From: Vicugna pacos | Lineage: Eukaryota > Chordata > Mammalia > Artiodactyla > Camelidae | Assembly: GCF_048564905.1 (NCBI RefSeq) | Contig: NC_133003.1 | Location: forward strand, 10,765,832 to 10,829,831 | DNA: 64,000 bases | Direction of reading: 5' to 3' | In this document: positions 37,301 to 52,300 of the stretch, in pieces | Layout of the letters: each line of letters begins with the position of its first letter | How positions within the stretch are numbered: position 1 is the first letter of the stretch | The notes under the pieces: generated by a model | Databases searched by the model: none | The model's input: the letters and a program-made list of their open reading frames with translations, nothing else | Told to the model about the DNA's origin: nothing | Position numbers and translations under genes: made by a program

Positions 37301-40300
37301 AAAGGAGGAAGCATGATCTTTGAAGACTTACCTGTTTCACCTGGACGAATGTTAATGGATAAATGCTTTTTATGGGTCCAAAGGGACACAGGATGTTCAG
37401 AGCTTCCTGCACTGTCTTTAACTGAAAAGAAACAGAAGCAGCATTCACTCACTGTCACCGCTCTCTGGTCATCACAGCAGAGAATTATGTCCTTAGCCAA
37501 GACAGTGGACTTGACCAAACCTCCAAATAAACTGAAATGGTCCCAGTTCCACTCAGTGCTGTTCCCCCACCACCTTCAATCAATTCCATCCACTCACTGA
37601 CTCTGGATGAAAAGTAACCGATGATAATCTTTTTTTTTTGATAGTGATAAGAAAAACTAAGAGCATAAAGGGCTCCTATCTTATTATCTATTTTTTTGAT
37701 TTGGAATTACAGCTTCACTGAGGTAAAACTGACAGTAAATGTCACATATTTAAAGTGTACAATTTGACAAATTTTGACACATATATACATTCTTGAAAGC
37801 ATGACAACAATCAAGAAAACAAATATAACCATTTTCTCCAACGCGGTTCTTGTGTGTCTTTGGTTTTGCTTTTTGTTCTTTGTTTTTTTGGTCGACAAAT
37901 TAAAATGATGCACTTCTTGTTTGGGTGGCCTATTGTGTTCTTGTTTTTTGTTTTTTTAATTGAAGTATAGTTGGTTTACAACATTGTATTAATTTTCAGT
38001 GTACAGCATAGTGATTCAGTTTTATATATATATATATATATATATTCCTTTTCATATTATTTTTCATTATAGGCCATTACAAGGTATTGAAAATAGTTCC
38101 CTGTGCTGTACAGTAGGACCTTGTTGTTTATCTATTTTATACCTATTAGCTAGTATCCGCAAATCCCAAACTCCCAATTTATCCTTTCCATCCCCTTTCC
38201 CCCGGTGCCACAAGTTTGTTTTCTACGTCTGTGAGTCTGTTTCTGTTTTGTAAATACGTTCATTGATGTCATTTTTTTAGATTCCACATATGAGGGATAT
38301 CATATGGTATTTTTCCTTCTCCTTCTGGCTTACTTCACTTAGTATGACAATCATGGATGATAATCTTAAAGACTGGCAAACACACCTATTTGCAAATACA
38401 GTCTCCCATATATAAAAGGCCCTTAAAATGCATGAAAGCCCACGTAGCTCCAATGGCGCCCTGCTCTGAATCCGCGGTGGATTTCCCATGCCTGTGGGTA
38501 TCACTCACCATTTTATCTCCTTGCCGTCTTTGCTGACTGTCAGCTCCTTAAAGGCAAGGTCTGTACTGTGTTCACCCCCAGGGCCCAGAACACAGTAGAC
38601 ACTCGAGAAATACTTATTCCAGCCAGCCTAAATGACTGGGTATCCCTGCAAGCCCTGGATGCTTATTCTGATGCAGTAACAACGGTGATAACAGCTACGA
38701 GCACTGTGTGCCCCTCCAGACCCCAGGGGAGACGGCACTTTACCCGCACATCTCACTGAACCCCCACAACACCTGGCGAGGCGGGCATCCCTGTCCCCTT
38801 GTTACAGGGAAGAGGAAACAGGGACTCAGAACAGCTCACTTGAGTCACGGCACAGGCAGGATCTGCAACTGGGTTCAGCTCCAAACCTGGGACTCTCCCC
38901 GACAGGATGCTGGTTAAGAATTTTATAAACATGCTCCATGGTTACCTCACTGACATGCAGCATGGAAGAAAAACATCTTAAGCCCAATCTCATCAATTCG
39001 GCTACTCGGATGGGTGTTTTCCCACTTGGGCAGCTAAAGGAACCCAAGTCATGATGAAAGCTTTTACCCTGTATGACTATGTTCTACATAAACTTAATTC
39101 AGTCATATGCCAATTTGCTATCTAAAAATTGTCTTGAGGGGGTAGGGTATAGCTCAGTGGTAGAGTGCATGCTTAGCAAGCAAGAGGTTCTAGGTTCAAC
39201 TCTCAGTACCTCCACTGAAATAAATAAATAAACCTAATTACCTCCCCCACCAAAAAAATAAAATTAAAGTGTATATATTTAGTAAACAAAGAAAAGCTAT
39301 TTCTTGCCTCACGATTTTCCTTCAGGGTAAACAGAATGTGCTTTGGGGACTACGGTAGCTTTGTTTTAGCAACGTTGCTGCTTTAAACATTTGCAGTTAT
39401 TTTCTGCGGCACAAAAATAAATCTTTCTTTCACAGTTCTGAACACACAAACCTACCCTTTTCTCAAGCAACAGGATCAATGAACGAGTAAAAAGTGCTCC
39501 CTTTATAAGGGTGATTAAAGTCTGATTAATCTAAAGAAAGATTCCTATCGGGCAGACAGATTACATTCTTTGAAGAATGCAACACACATAACTGACACTA
39601 GGTGGAAAAAGTAACCACAGTTCAACCAACCGTAATATCAAAGGGGTTCATGAATGGAAACACTATACAATCACGCAATCATGTTTGGCATTTTTGCTTA
39701 AAGATAAAAACTTCTGATGCTATTTTAGAATATAAAGATTCTTAAGAAATAGGTACCTCTTCTTTTTTTCTTGTGAGTTAACCCACGTAGGAGTTAGGGA
39801 TTCTGACAGGGGAAAACCTGAAGACACAGATGGTCAAAACAAATTGACTTGGACCTACGTCACTCCTGACTATCAAATGGAACCTCTTGTCTTTTCTTCT
39901 TTCCCTAGAAAAAAATGCCCTTCACTCATATTTATGCTTCATTTCTATCGTTTCCCCCTGATGTCCCATTTACCAAATAAATCACGGGCCACAAAAATGA
40001 AAACATCATTTTGAGACGCAGGGAAGTGTATAATTCAGGGCAAAGACCTATCAGAATTTCTGTGGGTTTTGAGAACCCCTTAAAAAAGGGGGAACTACAG
40101 AAAAGAACACGACCAGCCATAACAACAAGGTGACGCTATTCCCACCAGGGCTCCTAGTGCTGCTTTTGACATTGGTAATGAACCAAAATGATCTAAGAGC
40201 GTCCCACGTGCTCACCCATCAGCACACTCACACATCCTCTCACCTCCCATGCCCCGTTTTCCCAGAAGCATTATCCACCCCCATCAGTCTCACAGAAAAC

Positions 40301-43300
40301 AAATTCACAGAAGAACAATAAACCAGTCCCCGAGCCTCACACTTTCACTTAAAACTGCTAAATCCCACTTCCTCACTCACAAGGTTTCTGTCTTTTTTTT
40401 TTTTTTCCCCTCTTACCTTTTTCAGAGTAACTTTTCCATATGCAAACTTTGGTGTGGATGGAGGGATAGGACCTTCTGGTACTTTTTCAAACTATAAACC
40501 GGAGTGGAAAAAGACAGAAAAGAAAAAAAGCTGTTAAACTCTCAGAAACATTATCTATACAATTCATTTCTCAAAAGGAGGGTCAAAGACTCAAACAACA
40601 GTGCCAGTGGTTTCTGGAAAGGCAGAGGAACAGAGAACTTTCTCCAAAACAGAATCTAAGTGTGTGTCTGTGTATGTCTGCGTTTTAAGCTGCAGGAATC
40701 ATTCACGTAATTACAGAATGAAAGACTTCAAAACAGAGAGCAGAACTGGTAGAATGAAGGTGACAGCTGAAGACTGGACTAGGGGGAGAAAAGGAAGACA
40801 GTACGTGGTGAAACAGCCTCCAGAGAGAGGTAGCCTCTAGTAGGGGAGAAGAAAAAGAGAAAGAAAACACGCTATTTGTGGATTAAATCTCATTGGTATA
40901 TTAAAGTTCTGTATCTGTGTTAAATTTGCTGTGGTTCTGTAAGAGCACATTCCTACCCCTTCTTACAAACCCCACACAGAAGTATTTAGGGGTGAAGGGT
41001 CCTGACATCAGCGCCTCCAGAGGTTTAGGGCACACACGGATGTGGGGAGGGGCAAATGATGACACAGACAGTGAGCTGTCTACAGGGGCGGGTCTGGGTG
41101 TGGAATATACAAGTGTCCTTTGCACTGCTTTTATTCTTGAAACTCTTCGGTAAGTTTGAAATTATTTTTAAATAAAAAGCTACAAAATAAAGTCTTATGA
41201 AGTAGGTACACACACACATATTTTATATTAACGCCAGAAGAGATGGGTGTGATTTCCAGGTCTTGGAAAAGTCTGTGTCCATCTGGCATCTCCAAGTAGG
41301 TTGCACTATCATCTCTCAGGATCCTTATAGCAGTCCGTCCGTCCGTCTGTCCGTCCGTCCTTCATTCCTTCCTTCCTCCCTTCCTTCCTCTTTCTCTCAC
41401 TCTTTCTTTTGGTTTCTCTTTTTGAAAGTAATAAAAAAAGATAAAAAAGACTTTTCTAGGAAAAAGGAACAGTCTTCTGACTCATCATTCTCTTAGTTCT
41501 GTTCTTCAGAGGAAACCATTTTAACATCTTTTAATTGCTCCTATTCTTGCTTCTTTTAGTCTCTAAATAATACATTTCTCTGCTATTTCTTGTTTGATCA
41601 ATTAAAAACCCAACCTTAACTCAAGGGAATTTAGCTCAGTTGTACCCCTCCAGATTCCTCCCTTTCTTGCCAACATGGTGACATTACCATTTTCAGTTTT
41701 TCTCCTGGTCACCTCTGTAGCTTTAAATAATATCCTATACCTTTATTTCTTAGTTCTACCCAACAAAGATATTATCCCTGGTGCCCACACTTTTAAAGAT
41801 AAGGCTATTTACATCCTTCCCCAAGCCCTCCTCTACACTCCCACTTCCAAACCATCAGCTATACGTTGTACATGGTCAAGGTTAAAGGTCTGTCCTATAG
41901 CCTCTCTTCATCTGTATACCGGCTCTAAATTCAAAACCAATCAGTGCTGCTCACACTATTACAATGACATAAATATAGCTCTCTGCACAGCTAAGTCATG
42001 GATATGTACTAGGATGGCATGCTCTGTCTCTCTCCTGACATTTTTTTTCCCTCTCCCCTGGGGTTTCTAATTGCCTTTCTTTTTTCCTGTCAGCTGTTAG
42101 GTTAATATCTCTTGATAATATCTCTTGAGGTTGTCCCAAATCTCCAAAGATGGTGTCTCCAAGCACCCCTTCTCCCTGCTAGAAAACTTCCTCCTGGAAC
42201 CCTCAGTCTTCCTGCTTCAAGGAACCCACATGGAGCAAGAAGACAACTTTATTCAACGTACATTCAGGTAACTCTGATGAGGCGCCTAGGTGCCGGTTTT
42301 TTACCACTCACAAAGACCCTCGTGGCTCGTTATTATATTCCCTTTCTAGAGATGAGATTAAGAAACTTGCTTGAGACTATAAAGAGGGACTTTGACTCCA
42401 AGATGGAATCTACGGGTCCACCTTGCCTCCTTTTTTGCTGTAACAATAATGGAACAGAAAGTGTCTTCATCTGTAATTCCAAAACCAAAAAACCCCACAA
42501 AACCTTCTCTCTTCTGCTTTACCTCCCACACCCTTCTCTCATGCACACATAAAGATAAGAGAGAACTTTGTAATTTGCTACTGCCACTTACCAAAAGCAC
42601 TTTTGGTATGAGCAAATGCTGACAATAATTTTATTTACTGCTTATTACATTCAAACGGATATGACGGAATTTATATAATCATCCTTTCAATATTAGGAGT
42701 TAAATTATATCTAGTTTTTGATATTATGAATGATGTTGCAATGAACAACTTCATGTCTACTTGGCATTATCCTTCTTCAGAATTTTTTAAAGAAATAAGG
42801 CCCCAAGTGAGAGGTTACTAAGTCAAATGATAGGAGCATTTTATATGATTCTTCCTTTTCTTTTCTTTTTTTTTTTAAATGGAGGTACTGGGGATTGAAC
42901 CCAGGACCTCGTGCATGCTAAACAGGTACTCTACAACTGAGCTGTCCCCTCTCCTCTGATCTGTGCTTTAATCATACTTTTCAGACCAGTCATAAATACT
43001 GCTTCTTACCATACTCATTTAACTGGACAAATTCAACCTAGGAAGCTACTCTTTTCCCTGTGGAATCCAATAGATTCAACGGTGACTGACTTTTGTTTCC
43101 CCAAGATCTCTAACGTTTTTATCCGTTTGACAAACAACTCTTAATAAGCAAGCACTTTGTGTCAGGTCCTATGCTTGGTACTAAGGATAACAGCAGCCCC
43201 TAGTCCAGAGTGAGAAATGTGTGTAAACAAGTTACATTAACACACTAGGAGCAATAGTGTATTCAAGATCTCCACACTATAGTGGGGGAGGTTATAGCTT

Positions 43301-46300
43301 AAGAGGTAGAGCACATGCTTAGCATGCATGAGGTTCTGGGTTCAATCCCCAGTGCCTCCTCTAAAAAAATTAATAAATAAATAAATAAACTTAATTACCA
43401 CCCCCAAAACAAAACAAAAACAAACAAACAAAAACATCTCTACACTATAAAGTGGTGGCATAGAACACAGTGTGACTGCAGAGATGTGAATCAAAGATGA
43501 CTCCCCAGAGAAGGTTAACTGAGCTGTGTCCTCATTTTCTGGATGGATAAAGGCAGAGGGACTAGCCTGTGCAGAGGCCAGGAGGTAGAAGCAGCATCTC
43601 CTGTAAAATCCACAGAACTTTATATACTTTCATTTTAAGGCTAGAGAGTCACATAAAACAAAGGGAGAATTGCAAGATGAGGCTTGAGGAAAATAGGGGC
43701 CACGTTACAGAAGGCATCCTGACCAGATCAGCGTTTTAGAGAAGTCATTCTGGAAGGCAGACTAGAAAAGCCAAATGTAGGAAATGAACTGACTAATGCC
43801 ACCAGCCTGTGGGTGATGCTTTAAAAGACTAACATTCGTTAAGTAATACTTACGTTGTCATCTTTAATTATGCCAACTCCATGGATCATCAAGAGACAGC
43901 TGTGTCTACCCCCTGAGCTAATGTCATTCCAGCCATAAACCAAAGAGAAGACTCAATGGGTCAGTGTAGACTGGTCCTGGGTCAAGTTTCAAACTTCATT
44001 AAGATTCTAAAGTCCTGAAAATCACAGTGGCCTCTCTTGTCCTCAGTCCTCGCCCAGCCCTAATGACCCCTCAGGGAATCTCAAGACCCACTCCAATCAC
44101 CCAGGTCCTCAACTACAACTTGATTAATTTCTGCAGAATGACCCATTTTCAAAAAGCCAGCTGGTCTCTCATCTTTGATGGAATCCCTATGAAGAACTGG
44201 AACAAAACTCTTAAAAAAAAATGGGTCTTAGATTCATTCAAAAGCATGCAAAAGTAAACTCACCACTGCCCCTCTCAGGAATCAGTAGTGAGGAGGAGGG
44301 CACCACTCTACAGTCTACGGTTCATCCTCGAGGTCAAAGTGTTAACCATGTCTGGTTGAATTTTGCCCACACCAAAGAGAATACCTTAAAATGCAAATGT
44401 CATGAGCTTTGTCATGCCTGGAAGAGTCCTGTGCAAAAGGCCACGTGGAACCTTGTGCAGCCTTATGGGAAATCCACGTCAGTGAAAAAGACTGTCCATC
44501 ACCACCTGACTTACTCTTGAGATGGATTTAAAGAAGAGACCTACTCAACTTTTTAAGTTTTTGGTTAAGGAAAAGAGGCAGGAGAGCTATACATGGGGAT
44601 ATTTATGATCTTATTTCTTTTCCTTGATGCAAATAAATATTCTAAATACCATCTAACAAACCAGCTAGCTGAACATCTACAAAGTCTCATTAAGAAGGAG
44701 CCCATTTTTAAAGTAGTTCATTTCTCTCTTCCAAACCTGAAATATCAAGAACAGAATAGTTAAGCTTCAACCTGTCATTAACTATTGAATTATAATAGGA
44801 AAGAACACATCTGACTCCATATTAGATCTGATACTTTGGCTCTAACCCTGTGCTCTGTTGCCAGTGCCTAATCATGCTGGTTCTGCACCTTTTGTAAAAG
44901 AATGTTGCCTACAGCCTGAAATATATAGGACAGTCCATCCTCAAGACTTTGATGTTTAAAGGGATAACATTTTTCCACTCATATAGAGATAGATAAGAAG
45001 TTGCAGAACAGAGAATAACATTTGTCTTGTTGGAGGTTTACAGGAACATCATGACCCTACGAGGACTGCTGCAAGAACAAAGGATTCTGACACCAAGAAG
45101 TTTGCACCAACCAACCACACCCCTTCCCCTTCTTAGTATGAAACAAGCCTGAATTCTGACTTAGGGAAGATGGTCTCTAGGACATTAGCCCCCACCTTCT
45201 CGGTCTGCTGACTTTCCAAATAAAGTCATTACTCCTTGCCCAATACCTCGTTTCCGGATTTATTAGCTATCATGCAGCGAGCAGAACTTCGGACTTGGTA
45301 ACTGAATTACATTAATTTCTGAAGACTCTGTCTCTGTCACAGGTTCATCTTACTGTGCCCACGTTAAACACATGGGATTCCCCTTCTCTTGGCCCACTGC
45401 CTTCTCACTCAGCTCTCCACGTCGATCTCTCTTGGGCTTCAGCCTCCACTTCCACAGCGACTGCAGACTCTGTGCCTGTCCTAACGACTTCTCCCTGGAG
45501 CTTGTCACTCTTAAGTGAGGGGCTCGCCGGGCAGACGCCTCCACCTGGATGTCTCCAGAGGCATCCTGTGCTGAACAAGCCCAGAGCTGAGCTTGCTTCC
45601 CCACCCCACTTCCCACCTGTGCTGTCTCAGCAATCTTCTATCTTAGGTGCTGACCCCAGTACCCATCCAGTTATCCAACAAGGTTGTGACCTGGACAAAT
45701 CCGTGATCCTCATTATTCCTCATACCTGCATTCAGCCAGCTGCCAAATCCTTCCAATTTTACCTCCTGAATATTTTTCAAGTCTACTGCTTCCTCTCCAC
45801 TTCCTGCTACCCCTGCCATCACCTCATTTCTAGGTTGCTGAAGCAGCCTCCAAACTCGTCTTCTACTTCCAGAAGTGCCTAAAGGAGGGGTCCTAGCAGT
45901 GTGTTCACACTGTCATAGGTTTTTGTAAAATTCGCAAAAGTAATGTAATGTAACCCTGAAAGACTACGACCCTAGTCTCTTTCTATGACCCTAGTCAGCT
46001 TTCCCGTGTCACACATCCTCTTATGCCAAGAGGCTTTAGGGTGGCTACGAGGCATCTTTGGGATGCCAAAGGAGAGATGAGGTGAGGGTTTATTTAATGT
46101 GGATATAGAATATATTTACAAGAGTCACTGTCACTTCCATGAGTCGGTAAATTATTGCTAACTGATTATTCCTAACACCCAGTAATGCCGGCTTACTTTT
46201 TTTTTCCCCCCAACTCACTTTTAATATGATTGTGCTCTGAGGCACCCAGCCCCAGGAATACGTGGGTTGTGGAGGGGAGACAAGGTTTGAAATGTTATGG

Positions 46301-49300
46301 GACCAGAACTGTCTGTAGAAATTTCTTCCAAATATTACCACTCATCCATGAAAGAACTAGAGAGAGGTTCCCCCAATGTTGATAATAATCCTAAATTTTC
46401 ATGTAACACTGTCAGTAACAAAATGTGGAGCTTTTCTGGTTTTCTACACTATCAATACTAAAACACACATTTCAGTCAGCCACACTAAAGAGAAAGATTT
46501 CCATTCTCTCTCGAGAAAGAGATCAGAAATGGTGTCATCTGAAGAGACAATAAAACAGCACACAGCTGAAAGAACGCAAGGAAAGAAGGACTGCAGAGGT
46601 GTTTCAAATAGCTAATAAATCCAAACTATGTTTTTAAGTTTTCTGATGTTTGCTGTTGTTTTAATCTTTAAAATATTTGTAATTTGTAATGATTTTTTTC
46701 ACTCATTTAAATACACATTCACTTTTGTTGCCTCACCCAATATCCTTTCTGAAGTGCTTCTCTGACTAAGTCACTTTCTTCAAGCTCGTTAACACAGTAT
46801 ATTAAACAGCCTTACTGTTCCTGGTGAAGGAGGAGACAGCATCATCTGTACGTTAAGGAGAAAGTGTAAAGGTGATGGTTTACACTGGGCAGGGAGACAA
46901 GACCGGGGTATAAAAGGAGAACCAGACACAGTAACAGGTCCAGTCGAGGCGGGAAGAACAAACCCCTGTTCCGGCCAGTCTACACTGAAGTTCACAGTTC
47001 TCTTGCCTTTTTCCAGTGCCAGAGTGTGACGGCAGAACGGTCCAAGCCTGTGGTCTGTGGAGCAGGGAACCTCAAACAGCAGCACAGAAGGGAGTGGGGG
47101 ATGACAGTGAAAGACTCTAAAAGCTATCGATCATAAGAGCCAGGAGAGGTCAAGAAAATATGAGGGGTTGCAGGGGTTGGGGAGAGGCCGAGAGAAGTAG
47201 CTAAATATACAGGAGAACAAAAATGTGAGGTTGTACTGAGGCCAAATATAAGATGGTATTTTGCAGGGGAGGGTACAGCTCAGTGGTGGAGTGCATACGT
47301 AGTATGCATGAGGTCCTGGGTTCAATCCCCAGTATCCCCATTAAATAACTAATTAAATAAACCTAATTACCTCCCCCAAAAAGATGATATTTTACCTGTA
47401 AATACCTTATTAAAAATCTGATTTAGAGTTTTTTGTATGTTAGGCATAGAAAAGTTCATTATTTCACAAAGAAAACTATTCTAAAAGTAAATCTGCCAGC
47501 AATGCCACTGCTAGGTATATACACAAAGAAACTGAAAGCAGGGATCTGAACAGATATTTGTGCCCCAATGTTCAACACAGCATTATTCAAAATAGCCCAA
47601 AGATGGAAACAACCCAGGTGTCCATCAGGAGATTGAACGAGATGAATAGATAACAAATTGTGGTATACAGTTGTCCCTCTGTATCGATAGGATATTGGTT
47701 TCTGGACCCCTGTGGATATCCAATTCCAGGATGCTCAAGGGACTTCAGTATGTTTGCATATAACCTATGCACATTCTCCCATATACTCTATATTAATTTT
47801 TTTTAAACTGGGGATTGAACCCAGGACCTCATGCATACTACGTATGCACTCCACCACTGAGCTATACCCTAAATACTTTAAAACATCTCTAGATTACTTA
47901 TAACACCTAATACAGAGTAAATGTCAATAGTTGTAAATACAATGTAAATGCTAATGCAAAAAGTGGCTTGTATGCAACAAACTGAAGTTTTGCTTTTTGG
48001 AACTTCCTGGAATTTTTGTTTTCAATCTGTAGTTGGTTGAATCTGCAGGTGTGGAAACTGTAGAAGCAGAGGGCTGACTGTATACACACAATGAACTATT
48101 ATTCAGCCTCAAAAAGGGAGGAAATTCTGACACATGCTATACCACAGATGAACCTTGAAAACATCATGCTAAGTGAAATAAGTCAGACACAAAAGGAAAA
48201 TATTGTATGGTTCCAATTTGTGAAACATCTAGAAGAGGTAAAATCACAGAGATCAAAAGCAGACCAGAGCTCACCAGCAGCTGAGAGGAGGAGGGATGGG
48301 GAGCTATTGCATAATTTGCATAGTTACAGAGTTTCTGTCTGGGTGGATGCAAAGATTTTGTATGCAGATAATGGTGATGGTTACACAACATTATGAATGG
48401 AATTAATGCTACTGAATTGTACACTTAAAAATGGTTTAAATGGCAAGTTTTATGTTATATATATTTTACCACAATTTAAAAAATTAATCATGTAAGATGC
48501 CCAAACCTACTTTATTTTTTGTTTGTTTGTTTTTTATGAGGGGGAAGTAATTGGGTTTATTTATTTATTTGTATTTGGAGGAGGTACTGGGGCTTGAACC
48601 CAGGACCTTGATGCATGCTAAGCATGTGCTCTACCACTTGAGCTATATACCCTCTCCCCTGAATTGTGTACTTTAAATGAATAAACTCTGTGGTTTGTGA
48701 ATTATACCTAAATAAATCTGTTTAAAATTAAATAAATAAACCTGAGGTGGTTTGTGAGATAAAGCAACAGACTGTAAAAGAAGTAAGTCCACAGGCACCC
48801 TCATCAAATCAAAGAAATCAGTCAGTAATCTGAAAAGATAAGAACAATGGGATATTCATGTACAATTTAAAGAGACAAAAATAATGAAGTATAATGTATG
48901 TGGATGCATGCGTTTGCAGTAAGAGCACAAAAAGGTGCATGAAGGATAAATACCATTCCAGGAGGGTGAAACCTCTGAAGGGGAGGGGGAAGAAAGAAGA
49001 CATGAACTCTAGCTTTATCTGTGATGTATTATTTTCTTAAAAATCAGAAGTACAGATTTCATTGTAAATGTGTTAAATCTAGGTACCAGGTACATGGGTA
49101 ACTGCAACATTATTTTATATATTTAAATTTTTAAAGTATTTTATACTTTAAAGACAAGTATATATCATACTATTTCTCATAAAAAATAAAAGACCTTTTA
49201 TAATGATAGTAAAAACATAGACTATTGGGGAATAAACATATTAAGAAGTGAACAGGGACGAATTTTAAGAAAACTTTAAAACGAGAGGGACATCAGAGAA

Positions 49301-52300
49301 GACTGGAATAGACGGAAAAGTATTTTCTTGGCTAAGACTCAATGTTGTAAATATTCCCCCTAATTTGATGTATAGACTTATTACAAAATTTATGAAAACA
49401 TCAACAGACAGCTTTAGTTTTTGTTTTGTTTTGAAGTTGATAAAATAATACCAACGTTTATGTAGAAAAGTAAACTTGTAGGAATAGCCAGGGAAATTCT
49501 GAAAGACATTTTCAGACAACAATATCGAGACAGTTCACTCACTAAGTGAAATTCTATGGGATAATACTTGAGGCAGGAGGAAAGTGATCTCAGAGAGAGA
49601 GAGAGAGACTGAGGTACAGGAACACGGTGTGCTTCTGGGACACAGGTAATAGACTTTTGTCCCAGACTCTGTATTCATGTATCTGTCTAGTCTATGTCCC
49701 CAATAGGATGTATATTAGACAAGTCAAACTAGCACATCCAACTCCAGGTCGTCCCCCACAAACACGGCAACCCCATCCTTCAAGTTGCTCGGGTCAGACA
49801 TCCCAGAGACACCTTGACTTTGCTCTTTCTTTCACACCACACATCAGAAAATCCTATTAGTTCTACTTTCATAAACTGGTCTGGATACAACCAGTCCCCA
49901 CTGTTTTCACAAGCACAATCGCCTCTCACCTCTATGGTTACAGAAGCCTTTTAATTCGTTTTCCTGTCCTATCCTTGCCCTGCCTCCCAGAGGCCAGTCT
50001 CAACAGAGCAGCCTGAGGACCTCCAACTGCTCTGCTCAACTCTACAGGGGATGCCCACTTCACTTGGGGTAGAAGCCAGTTTTATAATGGCGCCGTGGGG
50101 TCAGTTCCCCATTCTCCCTGTGACTTCCTCTCCTCCCACTCTCCTCTTCACTCACTGGGCTTCAGCTGTACTGGCCTCCTTGCAAGTCCTTAAAAACTCC
50201 CTGCACTTTCCCACCTTTTCACTGGCTGTGTTCCGCGTCTAAGGCTCTCGCCCTGGGTATCCTACAAGCCTCAAGTCTTTGTTCCAAAGATTCAAGCCTG
50301 CTAAATATTTGTGGAATTATATAAACAATGTGGGTAAAGTCAAACAGTGTCTGAAATAATTATGAAACATAATAATGCCTTAGAGGGTTTTTTTTTTTTT
50401 AAGTGAACTAGAATACCAGAAATCTAAACCCAAGAGAACTAAACTACATGACATTCACAGCAATCAGTCAGGAGGAATGTAATTAGAGTGAATGTGAGAT
50501 AAAGGTTCCTGGTTGTATGAAGGAAGCACAGAGGAGATTAATCTTAAATTATGATAAGTTAAAACTGAATGTTAAATTTTTTGAGAGGCAGACGTAAAGG
50601 AGTGCACACAGTATGAACCCATTTATGTAAAGTCAAAAACAAGCACAGGTAACAGGGTGACAGCGGTCAGAAGGAGGTTAATGACTAAAAGAAGCACGAG
50701 GGGGCTTTGGGGTGCTCTGCGTTGGTTCCAGGGGTTCACGTTGTATAAAATCACTGAGCTCTACACTTATGAGTTATGTTTTTGGGGGTGGTACATATTT
50801 TACAGTCCAATAGGTAATCACTAGAAGAATAAAAATACAGTAAATAATGTCCCAATAAGGGTGAGGTGGGGGGAGATGAAATAAGGAATAAAAATAAACA
50901 ACTTAAAGGAAAGTAATAAAGGGAGGACAAAACAGAGAAGGTTGACAAATCGATTCTTATAAAATAAAATGACTTAAATGAATCAATGTGTAGCAAGAAT
51001 TATAATGAATGAGAATGAATAAATGACCAATTTTTTAAAATGTTCAAACTAGATTTTTAAAAATTCAGCTGTATCCTGTATACAAGGAACACATGTTAAA
51101 AAAAAAGATATAAAAGGTTGACATTAAAGCATTGTGAATGATATACCAAGTAAATACTAACCAGAAGAATGCAGGTTAAGTATATTAGCAGAAGACAAAA
51201 CAGACTTGAAGGCAAAAAGCATTTTTAGAGGTAAAGGGTTAGCATATAACGATACTAAAGGATTTAGTTCTTTTTTTCTTTCTGAGGTTTTTTTTTGGGG
51301 GGGGTTAATTCTAATTTGCACACTAATAATATGGCCTCAAAAACTGACAGAACTACAAACAGAAATACATAAACACAACCTTTCAATAACTAATAGAATA
51401 AACTGACAAAAAATTAGGAAGGGTATCAAAGATGTCGACAGCCCCATTAATGAGCATAAGCTAATAAGCACGAATTTCAAGGGACTGGTATCACACAGAC
51501 TACCTTCCCTAGCCTGAATGCAAATATATCAGAAACCAACAAATTAGAAAAACGCTTATGTTTAAAAATGGAAAAACTCACTTCTGAGTCAAAGAGAAAT
51601 AAAAATAGGCATGTTTAGAAGCAAATGATAATGAATATATTACACACTAAAACTAATGACATGGCACACTTGCAGTACTTAAAGGAAATGTATAACCTTG
51701 AATATCTATGTTCCAAAGGAGAAAGGCTGGATTAAAATAAAGGAAGGAAATAATAAAGATAGGAAAAGAGAGCTCTGAGACAGAGAACATACATACAAGA
51801 GAGAACTTGGGAGCCATCACTCTAAACTCTGCAGAGATTAAACTCATATAAAAAATAACATGAGCTGGTGAGAGGGTGTAGCTCAGTGGTAGAGCATGTG
51901 CTTAGAGTGCACGAGGTCCTGGGTTCAATCCCCAGTACCTCCATTAAAATAAATAATACTTAACAAATACGTACATATAAAAATAAAATCTACTCACCTC
52001 CCCCCTAAAAAAAACAAACAACATGAGCAACATTTTAACCACACGTCTGAAAATTTAGATGAAATGGACAAACTCTAAGCGTGGTTAAGTATACATCATA
52101 TTTTTCAAGATGGTTTAAAACATTTCATAATATAAATGTTAACCCTCAGGCTTAAATTGAGTCTACAGCATAATTTAAAAGTCCATACCATTTATAGGCA
52201 GAAAACCTTTGTTTTTTAACTTCAAAACTCAGGTGACTGAGCAGAAAAACTGCGGTTTTCTTTTTAAAGCCACACAGAGACAGGAAACCCCACCTGGGTG

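Larger units (their letters stand above)
34392..37331 (-). other. GLB1: GLB1 intron 12 (2940 bp)
   Basis: Contains a purine microsatellite at about 36195-36235, a LINE-like 3' end at 36310-36675 and a SINE at 36790-36945. The stretch 34400-36190 has no feature I can name. Confidence 0.92.
37422..40416 (-). other. GLB1: GLB1 intron 11 (2995 bp)
   Basis: Contains the L1 with a probable 3' transduction (37632-38355), L2 and MIR pieces (38525-38885) and a SINE (39137-39260). The remaining 39270-40416 shows no named feature. Confidence 0.92.
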
